Assembly (NCBI RefSeq): GCF_002865645.1
Contig: NW_020194684.1
Coordinates: 1,937,241 to 2,001,240 of the forward strand
Direction: 5' to 3'
Source: Hyaloscypha bicolor E
Taxonomy: Eukaryota; Ascomycota; Leotiomycetes; Helotiales; Hyaloscyphaceae
Length of the DNA: 64,000 nt
Shown here: positions 1 to 9,935 of the stretch, in pieces
How positions within the stretch are numbered: position 1 is the stretch's first letter
Layout: each line of letters begins with the position of its first letter
Translations under genes and position numbers: made by a program
The notes under the pieces: model-generated
The model's database searches: none
What the model was told of the DNA's origin: nothing
Seen by the model: only the letters and a program-made list of their open reading frames with translations

Positions 1-1093
1 GAAAAGCAACCATCTTTGCTCCCTTCTCTTTTCCCCCCTTTCTCCTTACAGAAGTCTAGTTGCTCTTCTTGCTCGCCTCCATATATTCAAAAGAACCCAA
101 TAAATTGGAATGTCAACTTATCGGGCAAGCTTGCAATTCAAGTATCAAGTAAAAGTTTAACAGTGACTCCAATGCCCAATGTAAAGTTCGTTTCCACAAG
201 TTTCGCAAAGAGAAGTGTCCACCATTTGCTCTCGAAGGCAATTTTTTCCACCTCGCACGTGAGCTGCTTGCCGAGTTTTCACTTTCTGGTTGTGGCAATA
301 TTGTGCAATCTTCTTGAGTTCGATAGTGATTGTTTCACGTTTCGGTAGTTGTTGACGAATCCAATAGCGACCTTGTTCTGGGTAGCAACCGGCCAAACCC
401 TGCTTTTGCCTGAACAGTGGCTTTTCAAAATACTCCGTATATTATTGACCCCCGCTTCATGCTGCTCATGCTGGTCAATACGTTCCTGGTCGTTCATCAA
501 TCTTTGGCATCTCCGGCTAGTGCACACTCGAGAGCACTTTAGGATATCGGCAACCAAGAGATGACCCCTTCGGAGGCATGGCTTGTGATATAGAAAAATT
601 AGATTGGAGTTACGAGATAAGACATTGAGAATTATCTATATCATTCAGGCCAAGAAGAGTTACGCGAGTATCGGTCAAATTATATGTCACAAAGCTAACC
701 AAGCTGTCGATCGTGACTTATACCAAGAGTCTCCCTTCAATTATCTTTCAGTCCTGGTATTATTAAAGCTCCAATCATTCGAAAATCGGCAGGGTTTCTG
801 CAGACAAAATGAGGGCGTCAGTCTACTGCACGGCATTTGAGCTGCCGGCAGGGTTCGTCGGGCAAATATCATGGTCCATTTCGTGGTCTTGTGCAGTTCA
901 GATAGGGGAATTTTCTATCTCGACCCGCTCGCCACCTTGACTCTGCTTGAGTCCCCTCTTCCTTCTCCATAAAAAATGGCTACCTCGTGTTGATTCTCGT
1001 TTTCTTGGATATTTCTGTCATGCTCACCTGAATCTAATTCCATTTTGTCCCTAGCAAGCACCTCCAAGTTTGCGCCGCAAGAAGTAGACCAAG
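1..1093. other. Non-coding flank upstream of the aspartyl protease
   Basis: I see no credible gene here. The open frames are short, overlap on both strands and show no domain-like sequence or convincing splice pattern. The last 200 bases before 1094 are pyrimidine-rich and are presumably the promoter and leader of the protease gene; that is inference from position only. Confidence 0.6.
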
Positions 1094-2566
1094 ATGAAGG
1101 CCCCTACAGTATCTGCAATTCTCGCAGTAGCAACTCTGAGGTCTTGCGCACTTGCCATAATCACGCTCCCCATGGCCAGAATTCCTCAAGACAGTTCACA
1201 GCTCAGACGACGAGATTCAATCACCGAAATTCTTGGCAACAATGAAACTGGGGGGTGGTACACAGCGGAGGCTTCTGTAGGCACTCCTGCACAAAAGATC
1301 ACTTTCCAGATCGATACAGGAAGTAGTGATGATTGGGCATTATCTTCCACTGCGGATTTATGTACCGATGCTGCGCTCCAAAGACAACTACGGGGTAGAT
1401 GTGTATCTCCTTGTGAGTCGATAAAAAGAATTCCATTTTGCATTATACTAATATCTTCGCTAGTCGAAGCAAAGAAATCTTCTACTTTCAAAGTCTCTCA
1501 TAAGAATGGATTCAGCATACAATATGTGGATAAAGAGGGGTCATCTGGCGACTATATTCAAGACAATTTTGCAATGGGCGGGGCTACTATTAAGGGCTCG
1601 AAATGGGAATTGCTTACAACACTACTGTAAGTATTGGGAGAAATCTCCAAATTCTGAACACGCACAAAGAAAAAATACTTTGAGACGCTGTTCTAGTTCC
1701 CCCGAAACCTTTATGGGGCAGCCTCTAACTCCCTCGTAGGTTCCAATGGTGTCATGGGCATTGGATATAACTTCTCTGAAGCTTCCAACGGCGCCACCGC
1801 ATCATCCTTTATATACCCAAGCATCATCAATTCAATGGTCAACCAGGGCTTGATCAACTCCAGGGGATACAGTCTCTACCTGGATGATCTTCAAGAAGCC
1901 ACCGGATCCATCATCTTCGGAGGACTCGACTCGGACAAATACTACGGAAACCTAGCCCAGCTTCCCATCATCCCCGGTACTCTCCTCAACGGATCCAAAA
2001 CCTATGTATTCCCAGCAGTAGTAATGTCCGGGTTAACGATGGTCTCCAGAGCCGGCAAAGAAACGACCTTCGCAGACCTGTACCTCGAGCAATACCCCGT
2101 CGTCCTGGATTCCGGCTCAACAATAACAACCCTCGACCCCGTCATCGGCCAAGAGATCCTCACAGCAATCAACGGCGTCGACGACTCCGACACCACCGGC
2201 CTCCTGTTCGTCGACTGCTCCCTCCGCAACAGCATCAGCACATTCAACTTCGCTTTCGGCGGCACGGCCGCTACACCAATGGTCACCATCAGGGTCCCGA
2301 TCTCCGAACTCGTGTACAACCTCACCGGTCTCTATGCTATCCCTGCCGACATCACCCTCCCTCGTCTACCGTTCAAAGACGCTTGTGCATTTGGCATAAT
2401 GTTTAGCCCCGATGTTCCCTCGCAGTACCCGCCGATCCTGGGAGATACCTTTTTGAGGAGCGCGTATGTGGTCTACGACCTGCAAAACAACCTGATTGGC
2501 ATGGCGCAGACGAATTTTAATAGCAGGAAGACGAATATCGTGGGAGTTTTTGGCGAATGCGACTAG
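1094..2566 (+). pseudogene. Secreted pepsin-like (A1) aspartyl protease, yapsin/OpsB type, with a frameshift
   Basis: The reading begins with a signal peptide (about residues 1-20, ending in ALA) and a short propeptide with a dibasic RRR. The first catalytic motif is FQIDTGSSDDW (Asp about residue 74); the second is VVLDSGSTITTL in the last exon. Family knowledge: these are secreted or cell-wall acid endopeptidases. Exons are 1094-1412, 1464-1626 and 1697-2566. Intron 1 (1413-1463) is 51 nt and reads through. In exon 2 the frame giving GGATIKG must change by one base to give the conserved MGIAYNTT from 1603, and only that second frame joins exon 3 correctly. No alternative splice site in 1627-1740 repairs it. 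One base is missing from the A run at 1601-1603. Near the 3' end another frame (about 2545-2620) reads like the usual yapsin tail (NATSIPDVP), so a second shift is possible. It is either a young pseudogene or an assembly error. Confidence 0.85.
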
Positions 2567-3099
2567 CATCCCGGACGTCCCTTGTGTGCCGGTGCCGGCG
2601 GGCTTGGTGTTGCCGCGGGAAACAGAGTAACCTATTTTGCGGGAACGGCGATCAGTAGTGCGGCTACGATATAGACCGTACAAATATGTAAACGTCGGGG
2701 GTAGTCCTCCTGTACATAAGATATCTTTCTGACGGCGTCGGCGAGATGTTCTTGTATTTAGATTCGCTTTTGAATTGCTCAGCCTCGTTGGAAGTTCTGT
2801 TTTTCTAATTGCTTGACACTGCGGTAGCTGAGTTTTGAACTTTTGCTTATTCCAAATTGCTTCACAGTGTAGGAGTTATGTTTGAACGAGGTGTGTAATA
2901 TGCAGGCTTTAAGGTGGGATTGACTTAGAATTGCGGTCCGCAACAATCCCATTTGCCCCGCCCCCTTTCTTTTACAATTTTAGCGAGAAAGGACAACCTT
3001 TAACATTACTCCTTGATATCTCCGTCGTTGCCCCTAAAGTGGAAAGACTCCAAACACCCAACTTATGTGGTTCCTGAGTCCTTCCATTCCCATGCAAAA
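2567..3099. other. Convergent 3' intergenic region
   Basis: This stretch lies between the protease (+) and the next gene (-). The first 80 bases could carry a lost C-terminal extension of the protease in a shifted frame. The rest shows no gene and probably holds both 3' untranslated regions. Confidence 0.5.
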
Positions 3100-4134
3100 C
3101 TAACCCTTGGGAGTCATTGACCCCCTTTCAGCCTCTCTTTCCTCTTTAGTCGCTTGTCTCTCTTTATCCGCGATCCTCTCTTGACGATCAAGGAGATACT
3201 TTGTAAACTCAAGACCCTCCACGCCCATTGGATAACCAATTACAGCACCGCCGTCAAGTGCCGAATTGCCATTGATCTCAATTCGGTCCATGTGCGCCCA
3301 TATGTCTGTTACAACCGGTGCAGCAACCACGAGAGAATTCTTCTCTGCCTTGTTGTTGTCAATTTTCCTGACCTTCTCGCGAACGTAATGTCCAGGCCCA
3401 TTTCCTGACCTCTTATTTCCATCGTCGTATTCAAGGGCTTCATCGACATCTGCCCTCTTCAAGCGGAAATTGCCGTCTTGATCTACAGATCTTCTTAGTC
3501 TATGGACAGACTTCGGCCGATGAGATAGAGGTAAACCTTGTGGGCAGCCATCTCTGAGCAACTTTGCAATTCTAAGTCCTTTCCCTTCTCCTAATAACTC
3601 CCTCAAACAGCGATCGATCCGATTGATGGTCTCGGCGTTGACAAGAACAGCATCTCCAACGTCGCGGATTACTCCTACGCTGGCGACCTGAACGCGAAAA
3701 GAGAGATCCAGCTTCGCGCGAGTCAGATCGTTCATAATGTTGGCCAGCTTTCTCTCTTCTTTGGAACCATGAAACAGTTGATGCGCAATCTGATGCACTT
3801 TGCCTTTGGTTCCCGGATCAATGCCATTGAGGCAGTCCACAAGTTCGCGTTCAATATCTCCGAGCTTCTTCAACTCCTTGCTAACAGCGTCTGTCCGCAA
3901 ATCTTTTTCATCTTCGATTGTGCGAACCAATGATATTAAGTTGTTGAGTTCAAGGTCATGCTTTTCAAGGACAGCCGCCATTTCTTTCTGGCGTTCGAAA
4001 GCCCTGCGGAGGCGTCCCATAACGGAAATCGCAGCCTCCAGCAGCTGAACTACAGCAGAAGCAGTGCCAAGAACTTCAGCCTGCGTAAACAGTTAATAGA
4101 AGCAATGCGATGAATGTCTTGACAAACTAACCAT
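3100..4134 (-). CDS. Fungal PigL-like N-terminal-domain protein (signalling type), 327 aa
   Basis: On the minus strand the first exon is only the start codon, 4134-4132. A 51-nt intron follows (4131-4081, GTTAGT...CGCAG), then exon 2 at 4080-3100. The protein opens MAEVLGTASAVVQLLEAA, the stereotyped start of the fungal N-terminal domain found on STAND/NLR-like and PigL-type proteins. It is followed by heptad-rich helices (about residues 25-130; KEMAAVLEKHDLELNNL) and a basic, disordered middle. The last third ends in a KER-rich helix. No nucleotide-binding or repeat domain follows, so this is a stand-alone version. Such domains are thought to act in protein-protein signalling related to incompatibility; a role here is inference. 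It is divergent from the next gene with about 280 bases between start codons. Confidence 0.75.
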
Positions 4135-4416
4135 GATTGTTTCGCCCAATGTCTATGTCAGATGAAAATTTATGAGACAAACAAAGAAAGAAAGCCTGGG
4201 GAGGCGCTCGGAGAATCGGGCGAGGCAATTTTGAGAAGGTGTGGATGAACGAGGCTACGAGATTTGCAACCACCTCGTGTGACCGTTCTATGCACTTCCA
4301 CGTGGCACAGTAGTCGGTCTGCGGTCAGGTGACTAGAGGCTCTTTTTATTCTCCTTCATGACCATATCTTCGTGTTTGAGGTTTCTGAAACCGAGTTTAT
4401 ATCCACGTCTCTCATC

Positions 4417-5237
4417 ATGTCTCTCTCACAGTCTGGGGCTCGTTCCCAGCCTGACTTACTCGAGTCCCAAGAAACACATGTGAAAAAAGCTATGGGAGGT
4501 TTCTCAACAATTGTCCGAGATAACACTGCCATGAGCAACTCGATTTTGTTCGCAGGGCCAGTAGCTGATAAAGTGATCACCAACTATGTAGTCAAGTATG
4601 TATGCCAGCACCTCTCAGAGAGCTTAGCGAAAGAATGACATATTTAACTAGCCAATCAATTACAGCTTCAATCAATTCGTTGGTAATCATACGTGCCCCT
4701 TGGGTGGCAACTCTTTCGGTCCTGATTTGCCGTCACGACCGAGATCAGCTACAGCACCTGGCGGCGTCTCTCACCGCCCTCAGCTGGCACCGAAAAACAC
4801 ACAAACTTCCTCGTACTCCGTTGCAGTATGTTTTGAAATACTATTCCCAACTGGAATACGTTGAGGTCATGCTGATCTTGACATAGCCCACGATGAAGCA
4901 GCCCCCGATTCCATCGAAACAATACGTGACAATGTATTCAAAGTCAGACGTCCCTCACATTGTCCTCGCTCAGCTTCGTTCCGAAGTCCAAGAGAATTGG
5001 ATTTCCCGTAGGATAGTCTCGCGCTTGGAGCTGGAACCCTATGCCGAGGGCACAGAGAAGAGTGCCGTTTTCGATGGAACCCCTCTCAGATCGGCTGGCA
5101 AGGTCGTGGGACTCCACTGTTCTTCGGGTGGGAGTGGCAAGCTGCGTCATCATAAGTTTCACGTTATTCGTAACAGCTCTTATGATAAGTTTGACCTGCT
5201 ATTAGGTGCTGATATCTTGTTTTGGGAGAAGACTTGA
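4417..5237 (+). CDS. Retropepsin-like domain protein, 229 aa
   Basis: Three exons: 4417-4595, 4666-4825 and 4887-5237, joined by introns of 70 and 61 nt with GTATGT donors and TACAG/CATAG acceptors. Frames join exactly. The start is the first in-frame ATG (MSLSQSG); the frame upstream has only a GTG. The first half is polar and low in recognisable motifs. The C-terminal half (about residues 115-229) resembles the fungal retropepsin-like fold often found in lineage-specific proteins: an NWISRRIV segment, a GKV.L strand and the closing DLLLGADILF. The usual catalytic DTG is replaced by an ordinary segment, so proteolytic activity is doubtful. It may be domesticated from a retroelement. Function unknown. 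Confidence 0.7.
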
Positions 5238-6574
5238 GGCTTGGAGATAGGGGTATAGAAGAAGCCTGTGAGACTTTCGTGGATTGATGTTTTGGGGGCG
5301 TTTATCGTTCGAAATAGAAGCGCTCGGAGAGTACTTTCGGTGTATCTGCATCTAACGTTGGAGCACATATGTGGAACATGATATGCGCCATTCGTGGCAA
5401 CATGTGAGGTTCTTGCAGGACTGGATCTAGTCGGGCTGTGCTTTGCCTCCTTGGCGGTGTGCAGTCGTCTTGGCGAGTTCTTATAGTTGGAGCAGTCGAC
5501 AGAGAATATTAAACCTCCGCGGGGGAACGCCCAGTGGATTCGTACAATTCATATTCTCTGTATGTGTATTCGCACTCGTCAAAATCGTGACGGTCGTACG
5601 ATTCGAAGCAAACAATCCTCTGCTATTGGAAATCCAGTGCTACTAGTGGGAGAGAGGTCTGCGGCAAAAGAAGTGGTTCTAGAGCTGTGGGACACTCAAT
5701 CTTCTTCTTGGTTTCGTCGTGGAGGGACGGTTTTCGTCTTGTCTCTCTGCAAGAGGGCTAACTGAGCAGGACGGCCATGCTCTGCGGGCTGGTTCCGAGG
5801 CATCTGCTTGACCCAATTAGCTTCAAGGTGAATATTTTACGACTTATTGGGCATCCAAAACAGTAGAGATGGAAGGAATTATACCTTGGAAGGGTTCTGT
5901 TGAAGTGATTCTTAAGACGAAGAGTGGAGTTATGCGTCGACGTCGAGATTGGCATACGAGACGCCCCTCCCCTGCTGAAGACGCAGTACCTACCCGAGGT
6001 GCAAGGACCCTAAGGTGCCCGGCCGACCCTGCGGCGTAGGCCAGGGTCTTAGATCTGGCCCTGTCGACCTGCTGTTTTAAACATGGGGATTTCATGAACC
6101 CCATCACCAATCTAGGAACAAGCAGTTCTTAAGACAGGCAGTGTGGCCCCCATTGGGCAAGTTCTTGACGATTACATATGATCTTCACTATTCCGAAATG
6201 TCCCGTCCCAATCAGAGTATGAGAGGCATCTCTGAGATCGGACAAGGTGCCGTGCATGGGTCTGATCAAGCAGTCAGTTAGGCTTGAAACGTCTCCCCCA
6301 CCTCAGCTGGGCGCAATGTTGCTGCCGAGAGAATACCTGTTCAAACTTCAGTCCCAGTCTTCTGCAGATGTTCTTCCATTATTATAGAACTCAAGAATAG
6401 CGTCCTTATCAATCACCCCAACGCTGCCAGCCAATCCGACCATATCGCATGCTCACCGAGACACAAGGCTGTCCCTCAAGTTCACCCCTCCAACTGCGCG
6501 AATCATCGAATTCAACATCGATTGACGAATCCTTTTGAAAACTATCCATACCCCATGTTATACGCTATGGCGCC
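5238..6574. other. Intergenic region, no confident gene
   Basis: Scattered short open frames only. A segment around 5487-5765 (+) has protein-like composition but starts at a TTG, matches no family I recognise and has no good splice partners. I leave it uncalled. Confidence 0.5.
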
Positions 6575-8007
6575 ATGTTTTCAAAAACCGATCTCGCCAG
6601 GGCGCTCGTTAAGACGTTTCCCAAAGCAACAATGGACCTCCTCCATACCTGTCCGGACAATACACTTGACCAAAAACTCCAAAGAGAGTGCGACCACATA
6701 GGTGTGAACATCCACCAGATTATCAGCGAAGCAAGGCATCATACGGTGCCTATATATCAGCCCCCAACCCAAGACGCTGCTCCTATATCACCCCCGAATA
6801 GCCTTCCAAGCGCTGGGCTGGATCTACCAATACCAAGAGCACCAACTCGAACTTCCTTATCTGGGCAGTCCGGTACATCTTCTCATCGTGAGACAGGTCC
6901 TAGTCCAGAAATAATCACTGCAGTTGTTGCAGGGTTCGGAGAACAGAAAGAATATACACTGACGATGAAACGCTCCCGTATATCATCCGACTTTAGCTTC
7001 ATTACCAAGAATAAGGCCGCGAAATTGAAACTTTCTACCACTACTTGTGATATAACTTTACCGACGCGGTCGCCTGCGGCTCATGGCTATGGCCCCAGGG
7101 TGACTCAGAAGTGTCAGCTCACATGGCTGAGAAGTACATCTGATAAAACACACAATACAACGTGCCTCATCGCCCCACCTAGTTATATAGAGGCCGACTT
7201 CGAGCTGGGGCACAAGGATTACGGGTATTGCGCATTAGAAGACGATGGTTCGTAACAGATCTTTCTAGATTATTCTCTGATGCTGATGGTCGTTCAACAG
7301 CTCCCGACGACTCGCCTGTCGAAGCTGAAGACGCCGGCATGCGTTTCCACAGTTCGCAAAACAAATTCCATGAAATCAACGAGCCCTCGTTCCACCGCTC
7401 TGCGATATCGACTTCAGATAACCAGACGGTCAAACAATCAGCGACGATTCCTTCACTCAATCATGGTCAAGGACGTAGACATGGAGAGGGACACACACAC
7501 AATCTCGTCGACGGCCTGATAAGAGGGCAATCCACTCGCAAGGGATCTCCAACACCTTCTCAGATCCCTCGTCCCTCCGCATCACCTATCAGAACTACTG
7601 GATCACCTACACCCTCCCAACCGCGCGCTCAAGCCACCCCGGTCCCTTCTACCTCTTCCAAGCTCAGCCAGAGCTCGCAGCTTCTCGTGGTAGAATACGT
7701 GTGGGCCGTCGACGATGTCTGCGTGTCTGGACCTCTGGACCTCAACGCCACGGGACCAGCCTTTCTGCAATCCTTAAAGGAGATATGCGAGTACGATTTG
7801 GTGATGGATCTGGACCGGGAACGCCATCGGGTTCAGTTCGTGCCGGAGATTGACAAGTCTAAAAGGCGCAATTTCAATCTACATAATGACCTCGTTCTCC
7901 AGCAAGAGTGGGTCGCTGCAGTAGATTGGATTAAGAAGAATCATTCGAGCAACACGCCGCAGCTTTACGTTGTGATCGTTGAAAGGCGACGCAAGAGAGA
8001 AACTTGA
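6575..8007 (+). CDS. Hypothetical two-exon protein, 459 aa
   Basis: I do not recognise this protein. Exon 1 is 6575-7247 and exon 2 is 7301-8007. The 53-nt intron (GTTCGT...CAACAG) joins them in phase 1 to read EDDAPDDSPVEAED across the junction. The N-terminal 50 residues look helical and folded (ARALVKTFPKATMDLLHT). Two Ser/Pro/Thr-rich disordered stretches follow (about 60-110 and 295-360). The last 100 residues (from VVEYVWAVDDVCVSG) look like a compact domain with alternating hydrophobic positions and a conserved-looking WVAAVDWIKKNH helix. There are no signal peptide, membrane segments or cysteine clusters. It may be a nuclear or cytoplasmic regulator; that is a guess from composition. 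The gene model is supported by the frame-perfect splice. Confidence 0.6.
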
Positions 8008-8215
8008 AAACATCAACTTCGACTTCGAATATTACTCTCCATACATTATTTCGACATTCTTAACAGGGAATATTGAACCTTGCAATCACAGTAAGTCAAC
8101 CTTACTCCTACTTCTTTCCAATTATCAATTACCTCACACAAAACACAGAAGGTTTAAACCCTCGCGCGTGGCTCCGACCTCTTGAACTTGGCTTCAAGCG
8201 CTGCCATTTACCAAA

Positions 8216-8447
8216 ATGGATCTGCGTCGGCTAGCAGATCAAGAAATCACACAGTCTGAGGACGAGACGATGATTATTTCTGCTCCAAGCCCTCGGAGGA
8301 CACTCGAAACGGCTTATGTTCAATACAGACAGCACCTCCCGTGAGTCGTTCCCCTGGTACTAGCACGGAAACATGCGCTCAACTTACTCAAGAAAGCATA
8401 GGCTGCTCAAACCTCATCTAAGGACATCGTCATGCAAGACACCTTGA
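8216..8447 (+). CDS. Possible small spliced ORF, 56 aa
   Basis: A short frame starts MDLRRLADQEITQSEDE and has a canonical donor GTGAGT at 8341 and an acceptor AG at 8400-8401, with CTTACTCA as a possible branch region. Joining 8216-8340 to 8402-8447 keeps an open frame to a TGA. No family match comes to mind. It could equally be a chance frame or the remnant of a larger gene; the splice signals are the only positive evidence. Confidence 0.25.
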
Positions 8448-9935
8448 GCGAGAGTCCCCTTTTCAAATTCGCGTCCTTCACGTGAGCGCATTGCTGTAAA
8501 GTGATGGTACCGGCATTCTCCTAACGCCTTTGTCGATTCATGAGGTCGAGCAAGCATCGAAGAAATTTATTGGAAAGTGATCGATTTATTGATGGAAAAT
8601 CGATATATTGGAGGTTGACAATCTGTAAAATGACTAGATACAGGAGAGTGAAGAGTAAAAAAGGAGAGGAGGAATCTAAAGTACAGTTCTTATATACCCA
8701 CTAGTGGGTGGCGATTTCCTCCAGTATATTATAAATCAGATGACTCATATATATTAGTGAGCGTTCCCTGAGCTTCCATAGTGAGCTATTCCATAGGCTT
8801 CCATAGTAAACCATTATAAATGAGAGTGGCGAAGCTAATATTAGTAGTTGAACCTGGTACTGGAAGGACTAGTAAGCTAGTACCAATTCAACAAAATTGA
8901 TTGATTGACATGGAGGTATGAACTGGTCTTGTACACGGCGAAGTGGAGAGATTGCAAGGAGCGTTATCAATCTTTGGGACAGAAGCTGGAGGTTTATGTA
9001 GGTAGTAACTGTGTTTATGTGGGTGAGAGTTGTGAATGAGTGTTGGAAACAAGTGAGGCCGCTTTCGCTTCAGGAAAGGGGGCGGGGTGAGTGGGGCTGC
9101 GGACCGAGCCGTTTCTAGCGAGGAAGAAAAGGGGCTGGGGAATGGGAGCAAGAAAGACATGAGGGAAATGCGATAGAATCCTCACCATACTTGATCGCTC
9201 TTGCTGAAATGGGGATGAAGGGGCTTGATGGGAGAAGGCAAGGAGATGGTCACTTCAAAGCTGCCCTATTTGAGCAGCCCAAGATTCAGTTGATGGACGA
9301 CAGGACAAGCAGTAAGATGAAGTCATCGTACCAGAAACATGTATATTCTGGTTTCAGAAGTAGCCTATATACTCCATCTATGTGTGCAAATATCCTCCCA
9401 GTAAATTTTCAGTGAGAGATATCCTCTCGGTTTTCCCAACCGGGACGGGGGAGGTAATATTACAGGTAAATTCAGAATCCGGCGCCTGTGTTAGATGCCC
9501 ATTGTATTTATCCTGCTATAAACTTTTTACGGACCATGAACGCCGAGGGTATCATCTCCTGATATGCCGGATTTACTGATCGTACTGTTTTTTTGAGGTT
9601 GTTGACCGTGTTGCAGTTTGCCCTTCTGGTGCAGGTTTGTTTCGTTATTTGGATACTCGAGCTATCCTAAACGTGTCGGCCTCGAATGAGGTGGTGCTGC
9701 AAGAAAATAGCTAAGAGTAGTTGAGGTTGTGAAAAGGGGCGAAGCCTCGATAGGGAAGTTGTGGCTGACAGGACAGGTATGTAGGCTGCTAAAGTGACCA
9801 AGTGGACAAGTCGTGATGTGGGGTCCTTCCTATTCTTCCATACAGAGGCTAGTGACTTGACGAATGTCGCTTTTGAGGTGCTGGCATGCCCGTATCAGGG
9901 CATGTAGCATGACGAAGAAAGTTGATGGGTCTGTC
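8448..9935. other. Intergenic region, AT-rich in part
   Basis: No gene is supported. Around 8720-8830 there are short imperfect repeats of a CTTCCATAG motif. A proline-rich minus-strand frame at 8888-9160 is low complexity and is not called. The segment 9600-9935 is probably the 3' flank of the minus-strand membrane protein gene. Confidence 0.5.

Noticed and set aside
4372..4416. Earlier start for the retropepsin-like protein
   Set aside because: The frame is open upstream but begins with GTG; the first ATG is at 4417.
8888..9160. Proline/histidine-rich minus-strand ORF
   Set aside because: Low complexity, with no splice partners or family resemblance.
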